Origin: an uncultured Lachnospiraceae bacterium
GTDB taxonomy: Bacteria > Bacillota > Clostridia > Lachnospirales > Lachnospiraceae
DNA length: 5,270 nt
NCBI GenBank assembly: GCA_910586005.1
Contig: CAJUHG010000022.1
Span: 32,330-37,599 of the forward strand
Reading direction: 5' to 3'
Shown here: piece by piece, positions 5,248-5,270 of the stretch
Position numbering within the stretch: position 1 is the first letter of the stretch
Layout: the number at the start of each line of letters is the position of its first letter
Translations under genes and position numbers: made by a program
The notes under the pieces: generated by a model
Seen by the model: the letters and a program-made list of their open reading frames with translations, nothing else
The model's database searches: none
What the model was told of the DNA's origin: nothing

Positions 5248-5270
5248 ATGAACATTGAAAATTTTATACA
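5248..5270 (+). CDS. Possible start of a further gene, cut by the window edge
   Basis: An ATG at 5248 opens a frame reading MNIENFI with no stop before the window ends. A modest AAGG (5236-5239) lies eight bases upstream. Such an N-terminus is seen in many small regulators, but seven residues do not identify anything. The AT-rich surroundings make a chance ATG quite likely, so this is only a flag for whoever has the next bases. Confidence 0.2.

Noticed and set aside
5126..5270. Minus-strand open frame entering from the right edge
   Set aside because: A stop-free stretch of about 40 codons exists, but it is AT-driven and hydrophobic without any recognisable motif, and it runs into the spacer after cysA.
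1..5270. CRISPR array, insertion sequence, tRNA or rRNA, defence or other novel system
   Set aside because: No regularly spaced repeats, transposase-like frames, terminal inverted repeats or RNA gene cores were seen; almost all coding sequence is accounted for by the sulfate importer and its neighbours.

Overview
The window holds one complete, conventional locus: a sulfate/thiosulfate ABC importer operon on the + strand (binding lipoprotein, two permeases, ATPase; 1449-5125). A LysR-type regulator is transcribed away from it on the - strand (128-1018). At the left edge is the 3' end of a + strand polysaccharide deacetylase gene. The low GC, A/T-ending codons, strong AGGAGG-type ribosome binding sites, a lipobox lipoprotein in place of a free periplasmic binding protein, and a PdaA-like deacetylase tail all suggest a low-GC Firmicute. 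A spore-forming anaerobic clostridium (Lachnospiraceae-like) is plausible, but this is inference and no species can be named.

Layout. 1-131: end of the deacetylase gene, sharing a TTAA stop overlap with the regulator. 128-1018: LysR regulator (-). 1019-1448: divergent control region. It holds a probable lysR promoter (1079-1107), a strong hairpin with terminator features in both directions (1169-1217), two AT-rich dyads (1236-1260 and 1278-1303), a probable + strand promoter (1327-1355) and a weak inverted repeat in the leader (1396-1413). 1449-2480: sulfate-binding lipoprotein. 2481-2609: AT-rich gap with no clear terminator. 2610-3461 cysT, 3487-4374 cysW and 4388-5125 cysA are tightly spaced. 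5126-5270: AT-rich tail with a weak hairpin and possibly the first codons of another gene at 5248.

How they work together. The lipoprotein would capture sulfate (or thiosulfate) outside the membrane and hand it to the CysT/CysW channel, while CysA dimers power import for cysteine synthesis. The adjacent LysR protein is probably the operon's activator, by analogy with CysB and CysL; the dyads upstream of the + promoter are its candidate sites. Two starts are best moved downstream of the longest open frames: sbp to 1449 and cysT to 2610, each by its ribosome binding site.

I found no undescribed system. The points worth a second look are small: an Arg-to-Cys change in the sulfate-binding signature, a CysA without a C-terminal domain, and the architecture of the divergent control region.
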